Assembly: GCA_019056435.1 (NCBI GenBank)
Contig: CP077641.1
Location: forward strand, 1,488,001 to 1,552,000
DNA: 64,000 nt
Direction of reading: 5' to 3'
Source of the DNA: Stutzerimonas stutzeri
GTDB lineage: Bacteria; Pseudomonadota; Gammaproteobacteria; Pseudomonadales; Pseudomonadaceae
Each line of letters begins with the position of its first letter. Within the stretch, counting starts at the first letter, position 1. Of this stretch, positions 42,202 to 52,472 are shown piece after piece. The notes under the pieces were generated by a model. It had not been told where the DNA came from and did not search any database. It saw only the letters and a program-made list of their open reading frames with translations. A program made the position numbers and the translations under genes.

Positions 42202-42232
42202 AAAAAGCCCGACACGAGGTCGGGCTTTTTTT
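42202..42232. terminator. Bidirectional intrinsic terminator
   Basis: AAAAAGCCCGAC pairs perfectly with GTCGGGCTTTTT over a five-base loop, with A and T runs on the two sides. It serves the DUF4153 gene (+) and ilvD (-). Confidence 0.95.
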
Positions 42233-42250
42233 GATCCGCGAACCCGCCGA

Positions 42251-44089
42251 TCAGTCGTCCAGCATCGCCTTGTTGCGCACCGCGCCCTTGTCGGCACTGG
42301 TCGCCAGCAGGGCGTAGGCCTTGAGCGCGGTGGTCACCTTGCGCGTGCGCGGCTTGGCCGGCTTCCAGCCGAGCTTGTCCTGCTCGATGCGACGGTGCGA
42401 CAACTCTTCATCCGAGACCAGCAAGTTGATGCTGCGGTTGGGGATGTCGATCAGCACCTTGTCGCCGTCGCGCACCAGGCCGATGGCGCCGCCCGACGCG
42501 GCTTCCGGCGAGGCATGGCCGATCGACAGGCCCGAGGTGCCGCCGGAGAAGCGGCCGTCGGTGAGCAGGGCGCATTCCTTGCCGAGTCCCTTGGACTTCA
42601 GATAGGAGGTCGGGTAGAGCATTTCCTGCATCCCCGGGCCACCCTTCGGACCTTCGTAGCGGATGATGACGATGTCACCGGCCTTCACCTCGTCGCCGAG
42701 GATGCCCTTGACCGCGGCGTCCTGGCTTTCGAAGACCTTGGCCGTGCCTTCGAACACGTGGATGGATTCGTCCACGCCGGCGGTCTTCACCACGCAGCCA
42801 TCCAGCGCGATGTTGCCGTAGAGCACCGCCAGGCCGCCTTCCTGCGAATAGGCATGCTCGACGCTGCGAATGCAGCCATTGGCGCGGTCATCGTCGAGGC
42901 TGTCCCAGCGCGTTGACTGGCTGAAGGCGGTCTGCGTCGGGATACCGGCCGGACCCGCGCGGAAGAAGGTATGCACGGCTTCGTCCTGCGTCTGGGTGAT
43001 GTCCCAGCGGGCAATCGCTTCTTCCATGCTCGGGCTGTGCACGGTAGGCACGTCGGTATGCAGCAGGCCGCCGCGGGCGAGTTCGCCGAGGATGGAGAAG
43101 ATGCCGCCGGCGCGGTGCACGTCTTCCATGTGGTACTTCTGGATGTTCGGCGCCACCTTGCACAGTTGCGGCACCTTGCGTGACAACGCGTCGATGGCGC
43201 GTAGGTCGAAGTCGACCTCGGCCTCCTGGGCGGCGGCCAGCAGGTGCAGGATGGTATTGGTCGAGCCACCCATGGCGATATCCAGGGTCATGGCGTTCTC
43301 GAAGGCGCGGATATTGGCGATGTTGCGCGGCAGTACCGATTCGTCGCCTTCACCGTAGTAGCGCTGGCACAGCTCGACGGCCAGGCGTCCGGCGCGCAGG
43401 AACAGCTGTTCGCGGTCAGAGTGGGTGGCGAGCGTCGAGCCGTTGCCCGGCAGGGCCAGGCCCAGGGCTTCGGTCAGACAGTTCATCGAGTTGGCCGTGA
43501 ACATGCCCGAGCAGCTGCCGCAGGTCGGGCAGGCGCTGCGCTCGTATTCAGCGACCTTCTCGTCGGACGCCGAGCTGTCGGCGGCGATGACCATGGCGTC
43601 GACCAGATCCAGGCCGTGGCTGGCGAGCTTGGTCTTGCCGGCTTCCATCGGGCCACCGGAGACGAACACCACCGGGATGTTCAGGCGCAAGGCGGCCATC
43701 AGCATGCCGGGGGTGATCTTGTCGCAGTTGGAGATGCAGACGATGGCGTCGGCGCAGTGCGCGTTGACCATGTATTCGACCGAGTCGGCGATGATCTCGC
43801 GCGAAGGCAGCGAATAAAGCATGCCGTCGTGTCCCATGGCGATGCCGTCGTCGACCGCGATGGTGTTGAACTCCTTGGCCACGCCACCGGCCTTTTCGAT
43901 CTCGCGGGCGACCAGCTGGCCCAGATCCTTCAGGTGGACGTGGCCGGGCACGAACTGGGTGAAGGAGTTGGCGATGGCGATGATCGGCTTCTTGAAGTCT
44001 TCATCCTTCATGCCGGTGGCACGCCACAGGGCACGGGCGCCGGCCATGTTGCGGCCGTGGGTGGAGGTTTTCGAACGATAGTCAGGCAT
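42251..44089 (-). CDS. ilvD: Dihydroxy-acid dehydratase
   Basis: 612 residues; dehydrates 2,3-dihydroxy-isovalerate and -methylvalerate to the 2-oxo acids in valine and isoleucine synthesis. Cluster-binding cysteines appear in [11 protein letters not shown] and [51 protein letters not shown] and [20 protein letters not shown] are further family motifs. The type with 612-616 residues normally carries a [4Fe-4S] cluster. The start [23 protein letters not shown] is standard. No leader peptide or attenuator is evident in the 440 bases upstream. Confidence 0.97.
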   Translation of the reverse strand: MPDYRSKTSTHGRNMAGARALWRATGMKDEDFKKPIIAIANSFTQFVPGHVHLKDLGQLVAREIEKAGGVAKEFNTIAVDDGIAMGHDGMLYSLPSREIIADSVEYMVNAHCADAIVCISNCDKITPGMLMAALRLNIPVVFVSGGPMEAGKTKLASHGLDLVDAMVIAADSSASDEKVAEYERSACPTCGSCSGMFTANSMNCLTEALGLALPGNGSTLATHSDREQLFLRAGRLAVELCQRYYGEGDESVLPRNIANIRAFENAMTLDIAMGGSTNTILHLLAAAQEAEVDFDLRAIDALSRKVPQLCKVAPNIQKYHMEDVHRAGGIFSILGELARGGLLHTDVPTVHSPSMEEAIARWDITQTQDEAVHTFFRAGPAGIPTQTAFSQSTRWDSLDDDRANGCIRSVEHAYSQEGGLAVLYGNIALDGCVVKTAGVDESIHVFEGTAKVFESQDAAVKGILGDEVKAGDIVIIRYEGPKGGPGMQEMLYPTSYLKSKGLGKECALLTDGRFSGGTSGLSIGHASPEAASGGAIGLVRDGDKVLIDIPNRSINLLVSDEELSHRRIEQDKLGWKPAKPRTRKVTTALKAYALLATSADKGAVRNKAMLDD

Positions 44090-44530
44090 GACGGTTCCTG
44101 CGGCTAATCAACGGGTCGAATGGTGCTTATGGTGAGCTGCGTGCAACGGAAGGTGACCGTGCGTGCGGATGGGCCGGGACGAGGCGGGTAGGGCTCGTGC
44201 GGCCGGGGCTCACTGGCCCGCCGGCGGATGGTGGCGAGGAATGCACCTGATTCTACGCGCGTTCCCGCGAGCGGGCCAGGCGACGTGATCACCGGCGCCC
44301 CGTCATCAACACTGGAATTGATGACGCGTCATTCAGGCGCCCTGATTGTGCCCGTTCGTCCTGCCATCCAGCCCATTCGGTGGCCTCCCGCTCCGGCTGG
44401 CTAGGGTTGTTTCGGCCGCCTGGGCCTGCGCAGTACCCGACGGCGAAGGGCAGGCGCGACATGCCGGCTCGGGTGCCGATCCCGCGTGAGCGTCCGCATG
44501 ACAATCAGAACAACAAAGAGGAAATGCACC
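44090..44530. other. Divergent intergenic region, ilvD / secreted hydrolase, with palindrome
   Basis: About 440 bases without a convincing gene. The striking feature is a perfect inverted repeat CGTCATCAA-N8-TTGATGACG at 44301-44326, large enough for a dimeric regulator. It is 230 bases from the hydrolase start and 212 from ilvD, so its target is unclear. A good Shine-Dalgarno (AGAGGAAA) precedes the hydrolase ATG. Confidence 0.5.
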
Positions 44531-45379
44531 ATGCTGAACTTCAGCCTCAGCAGGCTAACCGTAGCGCTGGGCGCGGCGCTTTGCGGGACTGCTATCGCCG
44601 CGCCATTGCCGGATACGCCCGGTACGCCGTTCCCCGGGGTATCTAGCTTCGAGCGCACCGGGCCCTATGCCACCACCAGCCGCAGCGAAGGCCCCAACTG
44701 TCGAATCTACCGGCCGGCCACGCTCGGCCAGAACGGCGTGCGGCATCCCGTGCTGCTCTGGGGAAACGGCACCGGGACGGGGCCAACCGCCTATTCCGGG
44801 CTGTTGTCGCACTGGGCGAGCCACGGGTTCGTGGTCGCCGCGGCGGAGACCTCAAACGCCGGAACGGGTCAGCAGATGCTGGCCTGCCTCGATTACCTGG
44901 TGCAGGAGAGCAACCGGACCTTCGGCACTTACGTCGGCGTGCTCAATACCGGGCGGGTGGGCACCTCAGGCCATTCCCAGGGTGGCGGTGGATCGATCAT
45001 GGCGGGGCAGGACGATCGCGTCAGCGTGACCGCACCCATCCAGCCATACACCATAGGCCTGGGGCACGATTCATCATCGCAACGCAATCAGAACGGCCCG
45101 ATGTTTCTCATGTCCGGCGGTGGCGACACCATTGCCTTCCCCTATCTGAATGCGCAGCCGGTCTACAGCCGGGCGAACGTTCCGGTGTTCTGGGGTGAAC
45201 GGCGTTATGTGAGTCATTTCGAACCGGTCGGCGACGGTGGCGCCTATCGCGGACCGTCCACGGCCTGGTTCCGTTATCACCTGATGGAGGATGAAACGGC
45301 TCGGGATACCTTCTACGGCCGGTTCTGCAGCCTGTGTACGAGCCTGCTGTGGACGGAGCAGCGCAAGGGCATCGAGTAG
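44531..45379 (+). CDS. Secreted alpha/beta hydrolase, cutinase/PETase-like
   Basis: 282 residues with a signal peptide (MLNFSLSRLTVALGAALCG, cleavage after AIAA). The fold resembles polyester-degrading cutinases and PET hydrolases: HPVLLWGNGTG (oxyanion side), WASHGFVVAAAET, nucleophile elbow GHSQGGGGS with Ser149, GGGDTIAFP with Asp199 and YVSHFEP with His229. Ser-Asp-His spacing (50 and 30) is close to that of IsPETase. The elbow has Gln where PETases have Met or Trp, and a C-terminal CSLC could form a disulfide. ATG 44531 is supported by AGAGGAAA. Natural substrate is unknown; polyester or ester lipid is inference. Confidence 0.8.
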   Translation: MLNFSLSRLTVALGAALCGTAIAAPLPDTPGTPFPGVSSFERTGPYATTSRSEGPNCRIYRPATLGQNGVRHPVLLWGNGTGTGPTAYSGLLSHWASHGFVVAAAETSNAGTGQQMLACLDYLVQESNRTFGTYVGVLNTGRVGTSGHSQGGGGSIMAGQDDRVSVTAPIQPYTIGLGHDSSSQRNQNGPMFLMSGGGDTIAFPYLNAQPVYSRANVPVFWGERRYVSHFEPVGDGGAYRGPSTAWFRYHLMEDETARDTFYGRFCSLCTSLLWTEQRKGIE

Positions 45380-45433
45380 TCGCCGTGCGGCCCTCGCGTA
45401 CCGCTCCGGGGGCGAGGGCCGCCGCTGCAGCGA

Positions 45434-46630
45434 TCAGCTGTTGGGGAGGATGCGGCAGGTCAGGCTCTTGATGTAGCGCGTCTCCGGAATGGCCGGATGG
45501 ACAGGGTGGTCGGGGCCCTGGGCGCCGCGTTCGAGCAGCAGGATGTTGCGGTCCAGGTGCCGTGCGCTGCCGAGCAGGATGTTCTGCAGGTCGTCTTCGG
45601 GCAGGTGCATCGAGCAGCTGGCGCTGACCAGGATGCCGTCCTTGTTCAGCAGGCGCATGGCCTGCTCGTTGAGCCGGCGATAGGCCGCCTCGCCGTTCTT
45701 CAGGTCCTTTTTGCGCTTGATAAAGGCGGGCGGGTCGGTGATCACCACGTCGAACCGCTCCTCGGCGTTTTTCAGTTCTTTCATCGCTTCGAACGCATCG
45801 CCCTCGACGCAGGTCATCTTCTCGGCGACACCATTGAGCGCGGCGTTGCGCTCCACGCCATCCAGGGCGAAGGCCGAAGCATCGACGCAGAAGACTTCGC
45901 TGGCACCGAAGGCCGCCGCCTGCACGCCCCATCCGCCGATGTAACTGAACAGATCGAGCACGCGCTTGCCTTTGACGTAGGGCGCCAGGCGCGCACGGTT
46001 CATGCGGTGGTCGTAGAACCAGCCGGTCTTTTGGCCTTGCAGCACCGGCGCTTCGAACTTCACGCCGTTCTCTTCCAGCGCCACCCATTCCGGTACCACG
46101 CCGAACGCAGTATCGACGTAGCGCTCAAGGCCTTCGGCCTCGCGGGCGCTGGAGTCGTTCTTCCACAGCACGCCGCGCGGCTTCAGCACTTGCACCAGAG
46201 CTTCGAGCACGGCGTCGCGGTTACGCTCCATGGTCGCCGAGGCCAACTGCACCACCAGGTGGTCGTGGAAACGGTCCACCACCAGGCCCGGCAGCAGGTC
46301 GGAATCACCGTAGATCAGGCGGTAGCAGGGCTGATCGAACAGCCGATCTCGCAGCGACAGCGCGACCTGGATGCGATGCACCAGCAGCGACTTGTCCAGG
46401 CTGTGCTTGAGGTCACGTGACAGCAGCCGCGCGCAGATCAGATTGTTGGGGGAGACGCCGACGATGCCCAATGGCTTGCCGCCGGCCGCCTCGAGAATGG
46501 CTTGGTCACCCGGCTGCAAACTGTTCAATGGCGTTGCAGTGGTGTCCACCTCGTTGCTGTATACCCACAGGTGGCCCGCGCGCAGGCGGCGATCGGCATT
46601 GGCTTTGAGGCGCAGGCTGGGCAGGGTCAT
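45434..46630 (-). CDS. rlmI: 23S rRNA m5C1962 methyltransferase RlmI
   Basis: 398 residues; methylates C1962 of 23S rRNA using S-adenosylmethionine. An N-terminal PUA domain (LRLKANADRRLRAGHLWVYSNEV) is followed by a central domain and a Rossmann methyltransferase: VLDLFSYIGGWGVQAAAFGA binds SAM, DVVITDPPAFIKRKKDL is motif IV and LVSASCSMHLPEDD carries the catalytic-type Cys. ATG 46630 starts at MTLPSLRLKANAD; the open frame upstream to 46744 is not family-like. Downstream gene of the convergent pair with the hydrolase. Confidence 0.92.
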   Translation of the reverse strand: MTLPSLRLKANADRRLRAGHLWVYSNEVDTTATPLNSLQPGDQAILEAAGGKPLGIVGVSPNNLICARLLSRDLKHSLDKSLLVHRIQVALSLRDRLFDQPCYRLIYGDSDLLPGLVVDRFHDHLVVQLASATMERNRDAVLEALVQVLKPRGVLWKNDSSAREAEGLERYVDTAFGVVPEWVALEENGVKFEAPVLQGQKTGWFYDHRMNRARLAPYVKGKRVLDLFSYIGGWGVQAAAFGASEVFCVDASAFALDGVERNAALNGVAEKMTCVEGDAFEAMKELKNAEERFDVVITDPPAFIKRKKDLKNGEAAYRRLNEQAMRLLNKDGILVSASCSMHLPEDDLQNILLGSARHLDRNILLLERGAQGPDHPVHPAIPETRYIKSLTCRILPNS

Positions 46631-46854
46631 CGGGGCGGCTCCGGGGAAAAGGGCGCGATTATAGGGGCAAAAGCCGATTAACGCGCCGGGGAAGAAGGGC
46701 GCCGAACGATGCTCGGCGCTGGGCGGAAGGGGCGGTCGAAGCATCCCGCCCCGAAAATACCGAAGCAGCGCTAGGTGAACGTTTCGGCGGACGCGGTGAC
46801 GCCCGATGCCCCGCGTTCAACCGCCGGCCGCCTTCGGCTTCCGGCTTCGTTCCG

Positions 46855-47394
46855 TCAGGCGGCGAGCGCCTTGATCAAGGCGTCGCTGAAGGCGGGGATG
46901 TCGTCCGGTTTGCGGCTGCTGATCAGGTGGCCGTCGACGACCACCTGCTGGTCGACCCACTCGGCACCGGCGTTCTTCAAGTCATCGGTCAGCGACGGCC
47001 AGCTGGTCATCTTCTTGCCCTTGACCAGGTCGGCCGAGGCCAGCAGCCAGGCGCCATGGCAGATCACCGCGATGGTCTTGTTCGCCCGCGCGGCGTCGCG
47101 GACCAGCTCTAGCGCCATCTCGTCGGTGCGGATGGTGTCGGAGTTGACCACGCCGCCCGGTAGCAACACGGCGTCGTAGTCTTCCATGTGGATGGTGTCG
47201 AAGGTCTTGTCGACGTGGAACTTGCTGGCTGGCGTGGTGTGGTTCCAGCCAGTGACTTCGCCATTGGACGCCGAGATGATCTCGGCGACCGCGCCGGCAT
47301 TTTCCAGCGCTTCCTTCGGGCCGGTCAGCTCGACCTGCTCGAAACCGTCGGTCACCAGGATCGCCACGCGTTTGCCTTTCAGGGTATCGGCCAT
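46855..47394 (-). CDS. DJ-1/PfpI-family protein
   Basis: 179 residues from ATG 47394 (MADTLKGKRVAILVTDGFEQVELTGPKEAL). The reactive Cys sits in the nucleophile elbow VICHGAWLL, with GGVVNSDTIR and the conserved Glu in DGFEQVEL. PfpI-type proteins have been described as proteases, glyoxalase-like or deglycase enzymes, and stress proteins; the true activity here cannot be decided. In P. aeruginosa a homologue in the same neighbourhood (named pfpI) is tied to stress resistance. The HDOD gene is divergent. Confidence 0.92.
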   Translation of the reverse strand: MADTLKGKRVAILVTDGFEQVELTGPKEALENAGAVAEIISASNGEVTGWNHTTPASKFHVDKTFDTIHMEDYDAVLLPGGVVNSDTIRTDEMALELVRDAARANKTIAVICHGAWLLASADLVKGKKMTSWPSLTDDLKNAGAEWVDQQVVVDGHLISSRKPDDIPAFSDALIKALAA

Positions 47395-47511
47395 TTCGTT
47401 TCCTCCTCGTCGGATTACAAATCGGTCTACTTGAAATCCGACCATGAACTCGGCCAAAGTTCGCACTCCTTCCCTAGTGGCCTTGTGCTGGTTGCCGGGC
47501 CGAGTCAAACC

Positions 47512-48375
47512 ATGTCCATCGAACTCACCGACGAGCAGATCCGCAGCGTGCTGCAGGGCATCAGCGTCCCCCCGCAGCCGCAGATCATGGTCGACCTGCA
47601 GATGGAGCAGGTCATGCCCGACCCGGATCTGCGTGCCATTGCTCGGCTGATCAGCCAGGATCCGGGTCTCTCCGGCGCCCTGCTCAAGACCGTCAACTCG
47701 CCGTTCTTCGGCCTTGCCAACCGCATCGCCTCGATCCAGCAGGCGGTCAACCTGCTCGGCTGCCACTCGGTGATCAACCTGATCAACGCCCAGTCGATCC
47801 GCGGCGAGCTGACCGATGCGGCCATCGTCACCCTCAACCGCTTCTGGGATTCGGCGCAGGATGTCGCCAGCACCTGTCTGACCCTGGCCAAGCGCATCGG
47901 CCATCCGTCGCCCGATGAGGCCTACACCCTCGGGTTGTTCCACAACTGCGGCATTCCGCTGATGCTCGAACGCTTCCCCGGCTACATGGGCATCCTCGAG
48001 GAAGCCTACGCCAGCGTGGGACCGGAGACGCGCATCACCGACGTCGAGAATCGCGTCCTGAACACCAACCATGCGGTGGTCGGCTATTTCGTTGCACGGT
48101 CCTGGAAACTGCCGCAGCACCTGTGCGAAGCCATTGCCAACCACCACAACGCGCTGGCGCTGTTCAGCGACGAATGGGGCGATCCGCAGGTCAGGACGCT
48201 GCTCGCCATCCTGAAGATGGCCGAGCACATCTGCGCCAGCCATCGCGTGCTCGGCGAGCAGGCGCAAGACCATGAGTGGGAGGCGGTGGCGCAGCGGGTG
48301 CTCGAGTACGTCGGGCTGTCGGAGTACGATTTCGAATGCCAGCGCGACAGCATCCGCGAACTGGGGCTGAGCTGA
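47512..48375 (+). CDS. HDOD-domain signalling protein
   Basis: 287 residues from ATG 47512. An HDOD domain covers nearly all of it: MPDPDLRAIARLISQDPGLSGALLKTVNSPFFGL, IASIQQAVNLLGCHSVINLI, ALGLFHNCGIPLM (reading TLGLFHNCG), and HAVVGYFVARSWKLPQHLCEAIANHH. HDOD proteins resemble HD phosphodiesterases but usually lack the catalytic residues and act as scaffolds in signal pathways. There is no second output domain. It stands between pfpI and mutM, as in other pseudomonads. Confidence 0.92.
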   Translation: MSIELTDEQIRSVLQGISVPPQPQIMVDLQMEQVMPDPDLRAIARLISQDPGLSGALLKTVNSPFFGLANRIASIQQAVNLLGCHSVINLINAQSIRGELTDAAIVTLNRFWDSAQDVASTCLTLAKRIGHPSPDEAYTLGLFHNCGIPLMLERFPGYMGILEEAYASVGPETRITDVENRVLNTNHAVVGYFVARSWKLPQHLCEAIANHHNALALFSDEWGDPQVRTLLAILKMAEHICASHRVLGEQAQDHEWEAVAQRVLEYVGLSEYDFECQRDSIRELGLS

Positions 48376-48428
48376 CCCGGCCTGGCATGAACTGCTAAGG
48401 TCGCCTTCCGTTTGCTTTTGATCCGTCT

Positions 48429-49241
48429 ATGCCTGAATTACCCGAAGTCGAAACCACCCGCCGCGGGATCGCACCGCACCTGGTCGGCCAACGTGTCAGC
48501 CGTGTCGTCGTTCGTGATCGGCGGCTGCGCTGGCCGATCCCTGATGACCTCGACGTGCGGCTGTCCGGCCAGCGCATCGAAGCGGTGGAACGCCGCGCCA
48601 AATACCTGCTGATCCAGGCGGAAGTCGGCACCCTGATCGCGCATTTGGGCATGTCCGGCAGCTTGCGTCTGGTGCCGGCCGAGCTGCCGCCTGCCAAGCA
48701 CGAACATGTCGACATCGTTCTCGAGTCGGGCATGGCCCTGCGCTACACGGACCCGCGGCGCTTCGGCGCGCTGTTGTGGAGCGAGGCTCCGCTGAGCCAC
48801 GTGCTGCTCGCCAGCCTCGGCCCCGAGCCGCTGGACGAAGCCTTCGACGGCGAGCGGCTCTACCAGCTCTCACGCGGGCGTAGCATGGCAGTCAAGCCGT
48901 TCATCATGGACAACACCGTGGTCGTGGGTGTCGGCAATATTTACGCCAGCGAAGCGCTGTTCGCGGCGGGCATCGATCCCCGTCGGGCCGCCGGTGCCAT
49001 CTCCCGGGCGCGCTATCTGAAACTGGCCGAGGAGATCAAGCGCATCCTGGCCTATGCCATCGAGCGTGGCGGCACGACGCTGCGCGACTTCGTCGGTGGG
49101 GATGGCAAGCCGGGCTACTTTCAACAGGAGCTGTTCGTCTATGGACGTGGTGGCGACTTCTGCAAGAGTTGCGGCTCTACCCTTCGCGAAGTTCGGCTGG
49201 GGCAGCGGGCCAGCGTCTATTGCGGCCGTTGCCAGCGATGA
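48429..49241 (+). CDS. mutM: Formamidopyrimidine-DNA glycosylase
   Basis: 270 residues; removes 8-oxoguanine and formamidopyrimidines from DNA and nicks the site. The N-terminal [13 protein letters not shown] holds the catalytic Pro and Glu, KYLLIQ the conserved Lys, HLGMSGSLR follows, and the C-terminal zinc finger is [11 protein letters not shown]...CGRC with four Cys. [16 protein letters not shown] is the helix-two-turn-helix region. It is in line with the HDOD gene, 53 bases downstream. Confidence 0.97.
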   Translation: MPELPEVETTRRGIAPHLVGQRVSRVVVRDRRLRWPIPDDLDVRLSGQRIEAVERRAKYLLIQAEVGTLIAHLGMSGSLRLVPAELPPAKHEHVDIVLESGMALRYTDPRRFGALLWSEAPLSHVLLASLGPEPLDEAFDGERLYQLSRGRSMAVKPFIMDNTVVVGVGNIYASEALFAAGIDPRRAAGAISRARYLKLAEEIKRILAYAIERGGTTLRDFVGGDGKPGYFQQELFVYGRGGDFCKSCGSTLREVRLGQRASVYCGRCQR

Positions 49242-49357
49242 GCCCGTACGACTGCCCAGGCATTGACGGCGTTCACGATCAAGCACCCGTGGCCGCTGCT
49301 ATAGTTGACTGTCACTACAAACACCTGCCTCGTTTCGCCCAGCTGAAGGACCACACC

Positions 49358-49699
49358 ATGAAACTGTTTCGCTCCACTGCTGTTGTCTTGGCCCTGACCA
49401 CCGGCCTGCTGGCGATGCCGGCCCAGGCGCAATCGACGCATCAGAATGCCAGTGGCGATCCCCTGTACACCGTCGAGGCGCCCAAGGCCTTTTCCATCGT
49501 GGGTGATCTGCTGGTCGCGCGCCCGTTGCTGATCGCAGCCACTGCCATCGGGGCGGGTCTGTTTGTCGTCAGTCTGCCGTTCAGCGCCATGGGTGGCGGC
49601 ATCAAGGAAACCGGTCAGGCCTTGGTGGTCGAGCCCGGCGCCGCCGCTTTCGCACGCTGCCTGGGTTGCACCCGCGTCGGCTACAACCGCCAGGACTGA
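49358..49699 (+). CDS. Small exported membrane-anchored protein, unknown function
   Basis: 113 residues from ATG 49358, preceded by GAAGGA. A signal peptide ([20 protein letters not shown], cleavage after AQA) is followed by a polar stretch and one strong helix ([22 protein letters not shown]). The C-terminus [11 protein letters not shown] has a CxxC. Pseudomonads carry similar small proteins, sometimes loosely labelled multidrug transporter; I see nothing to support that name. Confidence 0.7.
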   Translation: MKLFRSTAVVLALTTGLLAMPAQAQSTHQNASGDPLYTVEAPKAFSIVGDLLVARPLLIAATAIGAGLFVVSLPFSAMGGGIKETGQALVVEPGAAAFARCLGCTRVGYNRQD

Positions 49700-49733
49700 T
49701 CACAAGTCCAGCCTCGGGTCGGCGCCCTGGTCT

Positions 49734-49776
49734 ATCGGCTCCGCTGCTTCAGCGCGTGCGGAGCCGATTCGTTTTG
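49734..49776 (+). terminator. Intrinsic terminator
   Basis: ATCGGCTCCGC (49734-49744) pairs perfectly with GCGGAGCCGAT (49758-49768), followed by TCGTTTT. It ends the mutM-region transcript, 35 bases after the small exported protein gene. Confidence 0.88.
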
Positions 49777-49891
49777 ACTGAATGACCGTCGTGCTGCGGC
49801 ACGCCAGCCGGCAAGAGACAGCGGTGACATGCGCCCTGGCCGGGCAAACGGAGCGAAAGGGGCGGTCCGGCAGACCGCCGTCTAGCCGTGA

Positions 49892-50917
<1,026 letters not shown>

Positions 50918-52348
50918 TCATCGAACGAATAGTCGTGTGATCAGGCGCTGCAGAGGGCGGCCGTAAGGCGGATAGATCAGTCGGGTCGCGTTGAAGCGCT
51001 GCCTGGCGAGCACGCCCTTGGCCTTGCTGAACGTCTGGAAGCCCTCGCGACCATGGTACTGGCCCATGCCCGACGGGCCGATGCCGCCGAATGGCAGGTC
51101 GTGTTGGGCGACGTGCAGCAGGGTATCGTTGAGGCAGACGCCGCCAGCGTGGGTTTCGTACAGCACGCGTCGCTGTTCGGCCTTGTCGTAGCCGAAGTAA
51201 TACAGCGCCAGCGGGCGGGGGCGCCCATTGACGTAGGCGAGCGCGTCGTCGAGTGTGTCGTAGGGCACCACCGGCAGTAGCGGGCCGAAGATCTCGTCCT
51301 GCATGAGCGTCATCTGCTCGTTCACGTCCAGCACCAGACAGTGCGGCATGCGCCGTCCCTGTGCGTCGTCATGCAGCGGCAGCACGCGGGCGCCTTTGGC
51401 CCGCGCATCGTCCAGATAGCCTTGCAGCCGGGCGAAATGGTGCGGGCTGATGATGCTGGTGTAGTCGGGGTTGCCGGTCAGCGTCGGGTAGAAGCGGCAG
51501 ACCGCCTGTCGGTAGGCCTCGACGAATTCATCCCGGTGCTGACGTGGCACCAGGACGTAGTCCGGGGCGACACAGGTCTGCCCGGCATTGAGCGTCTTGC
51601 CGAAGGCGATGCGTTCGGCGGCGTGGGCGATGGGAACCTTGGCGGAGACGATGGCCGGAGACTTGCCACCCAGCTCCAGCGTGACGGGGGTCAGGTTGTC
51701 CGCTGCGGCACGCATCACCTGGCGGCCGACATGGGTGCTGCCGGTGAAGAGCAGGTGGTCGAATGGCAATCTGGAAAACGCGATGGCGACGTCCGCCTCG
51801 CCGAGAACCACGGCGACCTGGTCCTCGGCAAATATCTGTCCCAGCAGTTGTTTAAGGAGCTGCCCGGTCGCCGGTGTGGCCTCGCTCATTTTCAGCATCA
51901 CCCGGTTACCGGCGGCCAGCGCGCCGATCAGGGGGCCGATGGCGAGGTACAACGGGTAGCTCCAGGGGACGATGATCCCGACCACCCCCAGCGGCTGGTA
52001 AATCACTCGCGCGCGGGCAGGCTGGAACGCGAGGCCGACAGCGCGCGATGAAGACTTCATCCAGCGGCGCAGGTGGCGCTGCGCATGACGGATGCCGTGC
52101 AGACTCGGCATGATTTCGGCCAGACGGGTTTCATCGGCGGAACGATGGCCAAAGTCCTGGCTGATCGCGTCGATCACCGCCTGCTGATGCGTCGCGAGTA
52201 GATCATGCAGGGCCTCGAGCCATTGCAGCCGCGCTTCGCTGTCCGGATACGGATTCGCGGTAAACGCCCTGCGCTGGCGCTCGAGGATCGATGGCAGCCG
52301 CTCGATGACGAGATGCGTCTGGTCCAGGTAGGCGATGTCGACGAGCAC
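50918..52348 (-). CDS. Coniferyl-aldehyde-type aldehyde dehydrogenase
   Basis: 476 residues; oxidises an aldehyde to the acid with NAD(P)+. General base Glu is in TLELGGKSPAIV, nucleophile Cys in NAGQTCVAPDYVLVP (CVAPDYV is typical of class 3/CalB-like enzymes), and GSTHVGRQVM binds the cofactor. The C-terminal PYGRPLQRLITRLFVR suggests membrane association. Members act on coniferyl, fatty or aromatic aldehydes; the substrate here is not shown. It is divergent from a TetR gene, and a palindrome lies 32 bases before its start. Confidence 0.88.
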   Translation of the reverse strand: MLVDIAYLDQTHLVIERLPSILERQRRAFTANPYPDSEARLQWLEALHDLLATHQQAVIDAISQDFGHRSADETRLAEIMPSLHGIRHAQRHLRRWMKSSSRAVGLAFQPARARVIYQPLGVVGIIVPWSYPLYLAIGPLIGALAAGNRVMLKMSEATPATGQLLKQLLGQIFAEDQVAVVLGEADVAIAFSRLPFDHLLFTGSTHVGRQVMRAAADNLTPVTLELGGKSPAIVSAKVPIAHAAERIAFGKTLNAGQTCVAPDYVLVPRQHRDEFVEAYRQAVCRFYPTLTGNPDYTSIISPHHFARLQGYLDDARAKGARVLPLHDDAQGRRMPHCLVLDVNEQMTLMQDEIFGPLLPVVPYDTLDDALAYVNGRPRPLALYYFGYDKAEQRRVLYETHAGGVCLNDTLLHVAQHDLPFGGIGPSGMGQYHGREGFQTFSKAKGVLARQRFNATRLIYPPYGRPLQRLITRLFVR

Positions 52349-52379
52349 GGGGCGAGCTCCGGGGTGGCGTCGAATCTGT

Positions 52380-52397
52380 TTAGAGTGATTGCTCTAA
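52380..52397. promoter_or_regulatory. Palindromic operator, aldehyde dehydrogenase / TetR intergenic region
   Basis: TTAGAG-TGATTG-CTCTAA, a perfect 6+6 inverted repeat, lies between the divergent dehydrogenase and TetR starts, in the promoter position of the dehydrogenase gene. It is the natural candidate for binding by the TetR protein, possibly controlling both directions. Confidence 0.75.
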
Positions 52398-52472
52398 CCT
52401 GTCAATCGGGCTGTGCCGTGAGCTGCTTCCGGGTTACCGTTGCGCCTTGCCCAGCCGACACCGCCTCCCTGC

